From an uncultured Collinsella sp. (GTDB lineage Bacteria; Actinomycetota; Coriobacteriia; Coriobacteriales; Coriobacteriaceae): 5,742 nucleotides of DNA. The translations under genes were made by a program, and so were the position numbers. Within the stretch, counting starts at the first letter, position 1. Every line of letters starts with the position of its first letter. Positions 1-5,615 of the stretch are shown piece by piece. A model generated the notes under the pieces. The model worked only from the letters and a program-made list of their open reading frames with translations. It did not search any database and was not told the DNA's origin. The stretch lies in the NCBI GenBank assembly GCA_902470925.1, contig CABRIF010000128.1:1-5742 (forward strand), read 5' to 3'.

Positions 1-47
1 GAGATTCCTCTACGTCTCGTGGGCTCGGAGATGTGTATAAGAGACAG
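1..47. other. Sequencing adapter (Nextera i7 side), not genomic
   Basis: Bases 14-28 read GTCTCGTGGGCTCGG and bases 29-47 read AGATGTGTATAAGAGACAG, the Nextera read-2 adapter and the Tn5 mosaic end. Bases 1-5 (GAGAT) fit the end of the P7 primer. Bases 6-13 (TCCTCTAC) sit where the i7 index belongs; from memory they are the complement of Nextera index N712. This is library sequence and should be trimmed; the biological insert starts at about 48. Confidence 0.98.
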
Positions 48-153
48 GGTTCAATCCGGTGCGCGAGCGCGCTGAGCGCCTGATGGTCGCCCTGCGCGAT
101 TGGGGACGGGTTCAATCCGGTACGCGAGCGCGCTGAGCGCCTGATGGTCGCCC
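47..153. repeat. Two direct copies of a 46-bp repeat, 61-bp period
   Basis: Bases 47-92 and 108-153 are the same 46-bp sequence except for one substitution (G at 61, A at 122). They are separated by 15 unrelated bases (93-107). The first G of copy 1 is also the last base of the mosaic end, so copy 1 may be cut by the insert edge. The unit itself contains GCGC-rich inverted segments. It may be a genuine tandem duplication, the edge of a longer array, or an assembly error from two strain variants placed at the contig end. Confidence 0.85.
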
Positions 154-409
154 GATGAGCCAGGCGTGAGGCTCGTCCCGCTGCGACTGGTGCCGACGCT
201 CGCCTTGGAAGCTGGTGATGCTTCGGGGCGGGCGCCGGCGTTGCAGGAGAGGCTGGTCGCAGCGGCGAATGCAAGGACGCGGCCTGCGCGCCGTGTGCTG
301 CGGCAGCGCGGCGGCAGCGTGCTGGAGGTACGTATGGGCTGGGGCGTCGACTGCGCGCAGTAACGGCGCGCTCGGCGGGCGCGGGCGCTCGGGCGCAGCC
401 GCCTGGGGG
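48..409. other. GC-rich region with no recognised gene
   Basis: This stretch lies downstream of ecfT. All three minus-strand frames stay open for long distances here because of the high G+C, so open frames carry little weight. No translation on either strand shows a family I recognise, and no good ribosome binding site with a plausible start is seen. No convincing intrinsic terminator for the ribU-ecfA-ecfT unit is present either: minus-strand GC hairpins such as the one around 350-375 lack a U tract. The left part holds the direct repeat at 47-153. A short plus-strand reading within that repeat (GFNPVRERAERLMVA) could be the tail of a truncated convergent gene. Confidence 0.5.
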
Positions 410-1216
410 CTACAGGCCCGCTGCGCGCAGAAGGACTAAAGCGGCAAGGTAGACGCCGAGAGCGAGCACAGCGGGCGCATCGCGGCGCAGGCTCAGCCGC
501 ATGACGTGGTAGTGCGTGCGCTCGCCGCCGGTGTAGCAGCGGGCGTCCATGGCGCGGGCGAGGTTGTCGGCGTGGCGCAGGGCGCTGGCAAACAGCGGTA
601 CCGCCAGCGGAACGCAGGCGCGCAGGTAGGCAAGCCCCCGCATCTGCTCCAGGCCCGCGCCTCGCGCGGTTTGGGCGGCCAGGATGTTGTTTGCTTCGCG
701 CGAGAGGGTGGGGGCGAAGCGCAGGGCGATGCTGAGGATGAGCATGGCCTGCCCCACGGGTACGCCAATCCGTTCGAGCGGGGCGAGCAGACGTCCGGCG
801 GCATCGGCCAGGGTGAGCGCGGTGGTGGTGAGGGCAAGCAGGCTGCCGGCGGCCAGCAGGAACAGGAAGCGCAGGGTGTAGAGGGCCGCCGCGGCAATGC
901 CGCCGGTGTAGAGCGCAACGGGCCCCGCCGCTACGATAAGCGTGCCGCTGTGGACGAAGAACAGGTTGATGACCGACGTGAGTGCCAAGAGCAGCGCGAA
1001 GGTCTTGAGCTGGGCGAACAGGCTGGAAATCGGGATACGGGAGGCGCGCGCGGCCAGGCACATAGCCACGCCTGCCGGCACAAGCGTGGCTGCGCTGTTC
1101 ACGAACAGGCAGCTCATCATATATATGAGTGCCATCACGAGCTTGATGCGAGGGTCGAGCCGGTGGATAGGGGAGTTGGCGGCGTGGTAGCGGCCGATGC
1201 TACCGAGCTTCGGCAT
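410..1216 (-). CDS. ecfT: ECF transporter transmembrane subunit EcfT
   Basis: EcfT is the integral membrane scaffold of energy-coupling-factor importers: it joins the two ATPases to a substrate-binding S component and transmits their motion. The protein is 268 aa, normal for the family. The start begins MPKLGSIGRY, followed by SPIHRLDPRIKL, the usual lead into the first membrane helix. Hydrophobic segments cover roughly 25-60, 70-135 and 245-265. The C-terminal cytoplasmic half carries the two ATPase-coupling motifs, AQTARGAG (ARG at 184-186) and AMDARCYTGGERT (ARC at 225-227). The start at 1216 is preferred to upstream starts because AGGAGG lies 9 bases before it and the family homology begins there; it overlaps the ATPase gene by 17 bases. 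It is last in the operon and ends in TAG. Confidence 0.95.
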   Translation of the reverse strand: MPKLGSIGRYHAANSPIHRLDPRIKLVMALIYMMSCLFVNSAATLVPAGVAMCLAARASRIPISSLFAQLKTFALLLALTSVINLFFVHSGTLIVAAGPVALYTGGIAAAALYTLRFLFLLAAGSLLALTTTALTLADAAGRLLAPLERIGVPVGQAMLILSIALRFAPTLSREANNILAAQTARGAGLEQMRGLAYLRACVPLAVPLFASALRHADNLARAMDARCYTGGERTHYHVMRLSLRRDAPAVLALGVYLAALVLLRAAGL

Positions 1217-3347
1217 AGGCGACCACCTCCTGGACCAGGTCGGTGAGGGTGAGCGGGCTGTCGGCGAGGGCAACGCCGCGCCACCGCAGGCCGCATGCGG
1301 CTGCGAGCGCCGCAGGGAGGCCGAGCGCGTCGAGGCCGGAGGGGGTGACGCGCTGGTCGAGCTCCGTGGCCGCGCCGGATGAGGCGGATCCGGCCACGGC
1401 GGGCGCGTCGGAATCGAACGGAATGGCGGGGCACGCGGGTGACGCGTCACGGCCGAGGGGGGCGGAGTCGAGCGCGGGGGGCGCGCCTGCGCCGGAGGAT
1501 GCGACGCCGTGGTCGGGCGATGTGCAGGGGCCGGATGGCGCGGCGGCGGCATCGAGCACAGCTCGGAACACGTCGCGCGGGGTGCCCCGGGCGATGAGGT
1601 GCCCGCCTGCCAGGACGATCATACGGTCGGCCAGCTCGGCAACGTCATCCATGTCATGGGTGACGAGCAGGGTCGTCGTGCCGGTATCGCGGAGATGCGC
1701 CAAGAGCTTCCGCATGCGCACCCGTCCGGCGGGGTCGAGTCCGGCCATGGGCTCGTCGAGCACCAGGATGGGTTGGCGCATGGCGAGCACCCCGGCGATG
1801 GCGACCGCGCGCTGCTGGCCGCCGGAGAGGGCGAACGGGGATCGGGCGAGCAGGGCGTCGGTGGGCTCCAGGCCGCAGGTTGCCAGTGCCTCGCGCACGC
1901 GATCGCGGACCTCGTCCTCGGCAAAGCCCAGGTTGCGCGGCCCGAACGCCACATCCTCAAAGACCGTCTCGGCGAATAGCTGCCGCTCGGGCAGCTGTGA
2001 CACGTAGCCGATGCGTTGGTGCAGCTCGCCGCGTCGGCTGCGGTCGGCAGTGTCGATGCCGTCCACCAGCACGCGCCCGGCAAGCGGCTGCTGCAAGGCG
2101 CAGGCGAGTTCTGCGGTGGTCGACTTGCCCGACCCGGTGTGGCCCACCAGGGCGGTAATTGCGCCAGCTTCTGCCGCGAAGCTGATGTCGTTGAGGGCGA
2201 GCGGGAGCTGCTCGGCGGTTTTGCGCGTGCGAAAGGACAGCCGGCGGCGGCGCGGGGCGGGCTGGTCGTAGGAAAACGATACGTGCTCGAACGTGAGCGC
2301 GGCGACCGGGCGCTGCGGGGTACTCCTCTGCGCCTGGGGACGTGTGGCGCCGGAGCGGAGCGGCTCATCTGCGGCGTACGCGCTGTCGCCCTCGCTCTCG
2401 TCCTGTACCAGCGAGGCGGCTAGGGTGTCGAGCAGCAATGCGATGTTGCTGGTGCGCGGCAGATCGATGCCGCGCGCACCCAGCGCATCGTGCAGCTTCA
2501 GCGCGAACGGGGCCTCAAGATGAAGGGCCTCCACGCGGTCGTGCTGCGAATCGAACAGGTCGGCCGGCGTGCCGTCGAAAGCCAGGCGTCCATGCTCGAG
2601 CACGAGCACGCGGGATGCGGCGAGCGCATCGTCCATGAAGTGGGTGATGTGGATGACGGTGATGCCTGCGTGGACGAGATGTGCCACGATGCGGCCGATC
2701 GCGCGCCGACCCTCGGTGTCGAGCATCGCTCCCGGCTCGTCGAGCACAAGGATGCGGGGATGCATCGCGAGCACGCCTGCGATGGCCACGCGTTGCTGTT
2801 GGCCGCCGGAGAGCTCTTCCGGATCACGTTGGGCGCAGGCGCTCATGCCCACCTGCGCCAGCGCTTCGTCCACGCGCTGCACGATCTGGGGCTGCGGCGT
2901 GCGGATGTTTTCGGGGCCGAAGGCTACGTCGTCGGCGACGATGCTGGTGACCAGCTGGTCCTCGGGGTGCTGGAACACGCTCGCCACCTGTCGGCGCACG
3001 CGCTCGGCGGCGCCCACGTCTGCGGTGTTGATGCCCGTCACCTGCACGGTGCCGCTCGTGGGGAGCATCAGGGCGTTGATGAGCTGGGCAAACGTTGATT
3101 TGCCGGACCCGTTGGCCCCCAGTACGCAGACGTGCTCGCCTGCGTTGATGCGGCAGGAGACGCCCGCGAGCGCCTCGTGCGCGGCGCCAGGATAGGCAAG
3201 GTGCACGTTTTCGAAGGCGATGAGGGGGCGGGCGGTCGCAGTGGGGCTGTCCGCTTCGGCGTTCGGGTTGGTGTCGGGAAGTGCGCCGGGCTTCGGCTGG
3301 GGGCGTGCAGGAATCGGCATCGCGTGGGGCGGGTTGCGTTCGGCCAT
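1200..3347 (-). CDS. ecfA: Fused ECF transporter ATPase, EcfA1-EcfA2 in one chain
   Basis: This 715-aa protein contains both ATPases of an energy-coupling-factor importer. Domain 1 (about 41-310) has Walker A GANGSGKST (77-85), Q-loop Q126, signature LSGGQQQR (179-186), Walker B ILVLDEP (199-205) and H236. Its VFQHPEDQ and MLD motifs resemble EcfA1. Domain 2 (about 350-600) has Walker A GHTGSGKST (402-410), Q451 in QLPERQLF, LSGGQ (507-511), ILVLDEP (527-533) and H564, like EcfA2. Both catalytic glutamates (E204, E532) are present, so both sites look functional. A polar linker (311-349) joins the domains, and a Ser/Pro/Ala-rich segment (about 602-670) precedes a family-like C-terminal end. 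No strong Shine-Dalgarno precedes the ATG, which lies 12 bases after the ribU stop; translation may be coupled. The first 40 residues are Pro-rich and unconserved, so a later start such as M10 is possible. Confidence 0.95.
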   Translation of the reverse strand: MAERNPPHAMPIPARPQPKPGALPDTNPNAEADSPTATARPLIAFENVHLAYPGAAHEALAGVSCRINAGEHVCVLGANGSGKSTFAQLINALMLPTSGTVQVTGINTADVGAAERVRRQVASVFQHPEDQLVTSIVADDVAFGPENIRTPQPQIVQRVDEALAQVGMSACAQRDPEELSGGQQQRVAIAGVLAMHPRILVLDEPGAMLDTEGRRAIGRIVAHLVHAGITVIHITHFMDDALAASRVLVLEHGRLAFDGTPADLFDSQHDRVEALHLEAPFALKLHDALGARGIDLPRTSNIALLLDTLAASLVQDESEGDSAYAADEPLRSGATRPQAQRSTPQRPVAALTFEHVSFSYDQPAPRRRRLSFRTRKTAEQLPLALNDISFAAEAGAITALVGHTGSGKSTTAELACALQQPLAGRVLVDGIDTADRSRRGELHQRIGYVSQLPERQLFAETVFEDVAFGPRNLGFAEDEVRDRVREALATCGLEPTDALLARSPFALSGGQQRAVAIAGVLAMRQPILVLDEPMAGLDPAGRVRMRKLLAHLRDTGTTTLLVTHDMDDVAELADRMIVLAGGHLIARGTPRDVFRAVLDAAAAPSGPCTSPDHGVASSGAGAPPALDSAPLGRDASPACPAIPFDSDAPAVAGSASSGAATELDQRVTPSGLDALGLPAALAAACGLRWRGVALADSPLTLTDLVQEVVAYAEAR
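1226..1231 (-). promoter_or_regulatory. Ribosome binding site of ecfT
   Basis: The minus strand reads AGGAGG, a perfect Shine-Dalgarno core, 9 bases before the ecfT ATG. It lies inside the coding sequence of the fused ATPase, near its 3' end, and fixes the ecfT start at 1216 against the longer open frame. Confidence 0.88.
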
Positions 3348-3359
3348 GGGCGGCCCGGA

Positions 3360-3977
3360 TCAGCGACGGTTGCGATCGGTGGGCGCGGCGGTGGTAGTGG
3401 TGGTGGCGGCCGCATCGGGTCCGCCGAAGCCGCTCGCCTGCAGCACGTTGAGGCAGGGCTTGAGCAGCACCTGGCCGGCGGCGACGTTGATGGCCATCTT
3501 AAGCGTGTTGAACGGAATGAGGATGGGGATGATCATGGCGGCGACATCGGCCACGCTCACGGCGGTATACAGCGGTGTGACCACGAGGTTCATAGCGCAG
3601 GAAAGCACCACGGACAGGATGGCGCCGCACACCATGCCGACGAGCGCACGCGTGCGGCGGGGCGTGCCCGCGCTGCTGGGCGTGCCCGCGCGGTAGATGA
3701 GGGCAGCGGGAATCACCAGAGAGCAGGTGGAGATCATGCCCATCGGGGCTCCGAACGGATCGAGGAACAGGCGAGGGAGCCACGAGATGATGGCGACGGC
3801 CGCCCCCATGCGCGGTCCGAAGACGAGCGCGGCGATCAGGCAGACGATGCCCGAGGGGTCGTACATGAGGTAGGGCGCTGCGGGGAAGATCGGAATCTGG
3901 ACGAAGCTCAACACGAGCGACGCGGCGGTGAAGAGTCCCGCAAGTGCGATCTTTTTAGTATCGATTGTGCTGTTCAT
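3360..3977 (-). CDS. ribU: Riboflavin ECF transporter S component RibU
   Basis: RibU is the membrane S component that binds riboflavin outside the cell and delivers it through the EcfA/EcfT module. The protein is 205 aa with about six hydrophobic segments, as expected. Helix 1 (about 9-28, KKIALAGLFTAASLVLSF) is rich in small residues, as in S components that pack on EcfT. The stretch FPAAPYLMYDPSG (31-43) matches the conserved RibU region between helices 1 and 2. A short Gly/Ala/Thr tail (about 184-198, five consecutive Thr) ends in basic residues and looks disordered. The ATG at 3977 has AGGAGG 9 bases upstream; the frame continues upstream only by reading through the riboswitch. The FMN riboswitch directly before it fixes the substrate as riboflavin or a close flavin. 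It is first in the ribU-ecfA-ecfT operon. Confidence 0.93.
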   Translation of the reverse strand: MNSTIDTKKIALAGLFTAASLVLSFVQIPIFPAAPYLMYDPSGIVCLIAALVFGPRMGAAVAIISWLPRLFLDPFGAPMGMISTCSLVIPAALIYRAGTPSSAGTPRRTRALVGMVCGAILSVVLSCAMNLVVTPLYTAVSVADVAAMIIPILIPFNTLKMAINVAAGQVLLKPCLNVLQASGFGGPDAAATTTTTAAPTDRNRR

Positions 3978-3986
3978 GAGAAAAAG

Positions 3987-3992
3987 CCTCCT
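3987..3992 (-). promoter_or_regulatory. Ribosome binding site of ribU, touching riboswitch P1
   Basis: The minus strand reads AGGAGG 9 bases before the ribU ATG. Its first two bases can belong to the 3' strand of the riboswitch P1 stem (3991-3997), so P1 formation would hinder ribosome access. It also sets the ribU start. Confidence 0.9.
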
Positions 3993-4132
3993 GTTTCTTC
4001 CATCCGGACTGTACCGTCGGCCCCGGAATTGCACCGGGTCAGCCGCAAAGATGCGGGTAGCGGGCTTATGCGCGCAGATGCTGATCTGCGGCAATCACCG
4101 CCGGTGGGGAATTGCACCCCGCCTTGAAACAG
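3991..4132 (-). promoter_or_regulatory. FMN riboswitch (RFN element) controlling ribU
   Basis: Read on the minus strand, this is a textbook RFN aptamer. It contains GGGGTGCAATTCCCC followed by ACCGGCGGTGATT, and near the 3' end CCGGTGCAATTCCGGGGCC, GACGGTACAGTCCGGATGG. Closing P1 pairs GTTTC (4130-4126) with GAAAC (3997-3993), extendable to 7 bp with CTGTTTC/GAAACAG. The variable hairpin GCAGAT-CAGC-ATCTGC and a CCGC/GCGG stem are also visible. RFN elements bind flavin mononucleotide and repress riboflavin synthesis or import genes. No intrinsic terminator or anti-terminator is seen between the aptamer and the ribU start, so control is most likely on translation, by P1 and the adjacent Shine-Dalgarno. 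Confidence 0.95.
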
Positions 4133-4136
4133 CGCC

Positions 4137-4165
4137 ACTATAGCGCGGGGGCCGCGCATGTGCAA
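4137..4165 (-). promoter_or_regulatory. Promoter of the ribU-ecfA-ecfT operon
   Basis: On the minus strand, TTGCAC (4165-4160) and TATAGT (4142-4137) are separated by exactly 17 bases, close to the housekeeping sigma-70/SigA consensus. Transcription would start at about 4130, a G that is also the first base of the core P1 stem of the FMN riboswitch. Confidence 0.75.
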
Positions 4166-4259
4166 GCGTGGACACCCGGCTCCCATGTCGATACTGTTGG
4201 CGCCGCGGCCGGGCTCGATGCAACCCCTGTTGTTCGTGTGCGCTTGCGGGTGCCCGGGG

Positions 4260-4265
4260 TATAGT
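4260..4265 (+). promoter_or_regulatory. Possible -10 box for murB
   Basis: TATAGT, the same hexamer as the divergent ribU promoter, lies 62 bases before the murB ATG. No good -35 is present at 16-18 bases; the only TTG-type box nearby (TTGCGG at 4244-4249) is just 10 bases away. The start would lie near 4272. Confidence 0.4.
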
Positions 4266-4290
4266 CAACAGCAGATTTGAGCGAACACCG

Positions 4291-4307
4291 TCCGCGCCCG
4301 GCGCGGA
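4291..4307 (+). other. GC hairpin in the murB leader
   Basis: TCCGCGC (4291-4297) and GCGCGGA (4301-4307) form a perfect 7-bp stem with a CCG loop. It ends 7 bases before the murB Shine-Dalgarno and would lie within the murB 5' leader. No T tract follows, so it is not a terminator. Confidence 0.6.
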
Positions 4308-4327
4308 ATCGATGAGAGGACCATGCC

Positions 4328-5272
4328 ATGCATGAATATGAATATGTCAGCGAGGAGATGCTGTGCGTGCTTGCCGCGGCGGCAGGCGAGGAAAACGTGC
4401 TGATGGCCGAGCCCATGCGCGAGCACACCACGTTCAAGATCGGTGGCCCGGCGGACGTTCTGGTGACTCCGCATACTGCCGAGGCGGTGACGAAGGTGCT
4501 CGACATCTGCCGCATGGGGGAGGTGCCGTTCACCGTGGTGGGCAACGGCAGCGACCTGCTCGTGGGGGACCGCGGCATCCGAGGCGTGGTCATCGTGCTG
4601 CGCGAGAACTTCTCCCAGATCGCGTGCGACGGCTGGCGCGTGACGGCGGAGGCAGGAGCGCTGTTGCGCGATGTGGCGCTGGCGGCGGCGGACGCAGGCC
4701 TGTCGGGTATGGAGCCGCTGTGGGGCATCCCGGCCACGGTGGGCGGCGCCTGCTTCATGAACGCCGGCGCCTACGACGGCACCACGGCGGGCGTGCTGGA
4801 GAGCGTCGAGGTCTACATTCCCAGCCGGTCCGGGGGTCGTGGTTCGGTGCACACATTGGACGTGGCCGACCTGCGCATGGGCTACCGCACGAGCCGCGTG
4901 CAAACCGATGGGCTGGTGGTTTTACGGGCGACCTTTAAGCTCGCCCCCGAAAACGAGGCCATGATCCGTGCGAGCATGGACGACTACCGGCGTCGTCGTG
5001 AGGAGAAGCAGCCGCTGGATATGCCGAGCGCCGGCTCCACCTTCAAGCGCCCGGAGGGGCACTTCGCCGGCAAGCTCATCATGGACGCGGGACTGCGTGG
5101 TGCGCGCGTGGGCGCCGCGCAGGTGTCGGAGAAGCACAGCGGGTTCGTGGTGAACACGGGCGGTGCCACGGCGCGCGACGTGCGCAGCTTGATCGAGCAC
5201 GTGCAGGACGAGGTCCGCGCGCAGTTCGGCGTGGAGTTGGAGCCTGAGGTCCACATGGTGGGCGAGTTCTAG
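4328..5272 (+). CDS. murB: UDP-N-acetylenolpyruvoylglucosamine reductase MurB
   Basis: MurB is the cytoplasmic FAD enzyme that uses NADPH to reduce UDP-GlcNAc-enolpyruvate to UDP-MurNAc, the second committed step of peptidoglycan synthesis. The protein is 314 aa, full length. The FAD-binding domain shows HTTFKIGGPADV (33-44), VVGNGSDLLVGDRGI (70-84) and GIPATVGGACFMNAGAYD (133-150). The conserved arginine is in GYRTS (R187). The substrate domain carries SAGSTFKRP (234-242) with the proton-donor Ser237, and the C-terminal LEPEVHMVG contains the conserved glutamate (E305 or E307). The GSTFK and FAGKLI forms fit the shorter type II MurB class. The ATG at 4328 follows AGAGGA (4315-4320) with 7 bases between; the ATG at 4323 is out of frame. 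It is divergent from ribU, with no same-strand neighbour in view. Confidence 0.97.
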   Translation: MHEYEYVSEEMLCVLAAAAGEENVLMAEPMREHTTFKIGGPADVLVTPHTAEAVTKVLDICRMGEVPFTVVGNGSDLLVGDRGIRGVVIVLRENFSQIACDGWRVTAEAGALLRDVALAAADAGLSGMEPLWGIPATVGGACFMNAGAYDGTTAGVLESVEVYIPSRSGGRGSVHTLDVADLRMGYRTSRVQTDGLVVLRATFKLAPENEAMIRASMDDYRRRREEKQPLDMPSAGSTFKRPEGHFAGKLIMDAGLRGARVGAAQVSEKHSGFVVNTGGATARDVRSLIEHVQDEVRAQFGVELEPEVHMVGEF

Positions 5273-5324
5273 GCTGGCCGGGTTGGTCGGGTTGCGGCGT
5301 GTGGTGGAGCGGTGAGCGGTTCGG

Positions 5325-5342
5325 GGAGCGCTGTGACGCTCC
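5325..5342 (+). terminator. Hairpin after murB, weak terminator candidate
   Basis: GGAGCG (5325-5330) and CGCTCC (5337-5342) form a perfect 6-bp stem with loop CTGTGA, 53 bases after the murB stop. It is followed by GAGGCGTTTACC, a poor U tract, so termination here would be weak or factor-assisted. Confidence 0.4.
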
Positions 5343-5355
5343 GAGGCGTTTACCA

Positions 5356-5385
5356 TTGCATGTATTCTGGATGAAACCATCTATA
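5356..5385 (+). promoter_or_regulatory. Weak promoter-like pair in the A+T-rich segment
   Basis: TTGCAT (5356-5361) and TCTATA (5380-5385) are 18 bases apart; the overlapping TATATA (5382-5387) would give a spacing of 20. The pair overlaps a short hairpin, CATCT/AGATG (5378-5382 with 5391-5395). Transcription would run toward the inverted-repeat element. Such boxes arise easily in A+T-rich sequence. Confidence 0.25.
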
Positions 5386-5498
5386 TATGCAGATGCTCTG
5401 ATCAGTCTGGATTGAAGCCGCCGCGGATCGGATGCGCGTGGACGTTTGCTCGCCTGTGGTGGTCGCAAATGGCATCTAATGGGTTTTTACGCTCCGGA

Positions 5499-5522
5499 AA
5501 ACGCTATGCACGGCATGCGTTT
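5499..5522. other. Imperfect hairpin inside the inverted repeat
   Basis: AAACGC (5499-5504) pairs with GCGTTT (5517-5522) and ATGC (5506-5509) with GCAT (5513-5516). T5505 is bulged and the loop is ACG. This gives a 10-bp stem just before the terminator-like hairpin. Confidence 0.7.
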
Positions 5523-5525
5523 CGG

Positions 5526-5544
5526 GCCTCCGGGAGGCGTTTTT
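5526..5544 (+). terminator. Intrinsic terminator-like hairpin with five T
   Basis: GCCTC (5526-5530) pairs with GAGGC (5534-5538) around CGG, followed by G and five T (5540-5544). On the plus strand this has the shape of a short intrinsic terminator. The minus strand lacks a T tract after the hairpin, so it is one-directional. It lies inside the 29-bp inverted repeat, about 250 bases after murB, so it may end a transcript starting nearer than murB. Confidence 0.5.
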
Positions 5545-5615
5545 CACCGCCAACGCCCTCATGGGTCCTCCCGAGATGGCATTTCGAGCGATATTCGTCT
5601 CATATTCGGAAGCAC

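Noticed and set aside
47..153. CRISPR array, because 61 bp is a typical repeat-plus-spacer period
   Set aside because: 46 of the 61 bases are conserved, leaving only a 15-base variable part. A CRISPR repeat is shorter and spacers are about 30 bases or more and unrelated. Only two copies are visible and no cas gene.
466..544. ARC instead of ARG in the second EcfT coupling motif as a loss-of-function sign
   Set aside because: AMxARCY is a common natural form in EcfT of Gram-positive bacteria, and the first motif keeps ARG.
51..1061. Long minus-strand open frame of 336 codons
   Set aside because: Most of it overlaps ecfT in another frame and has an arginine/proline-rich composition with no domain, typical of a shadow frame in high-GC DNA.
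1217..1552. N-terminal extension of EcfT to a 380-aa protein
   Set aside because: The extension overlaps the fused ATPase, is Pro/Arg/Ser-rich and lacks homology to EcfT. The ATG at 1216 has a perfect AGGAGG at the right distance.
3978..3992. Intrinsic terminator formed by the Shine-Dalgarno side and the following five U
   Set aside because: A U run follows AGGAGGC on the minus strand, but no complementary CCTCC segment exists in the leader to form a GC-rich stem before it.
3978..4094. RibU start upstream at 4094
   Set aside because: The extra codons translate the FMN riboswitch itself. The ATG at 3977 has a Shine-Dalgarno and begins the conserved first helix.
3132..4127. 331-codon plus-strand open frame opposite ribU and the ATPase
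   Set aside because: It lies antisense to ribU, the start of the ATPase gene and the riboswitch, is rich in Gly/Arg/His/Asp, and shows no domain. It is a shadow.
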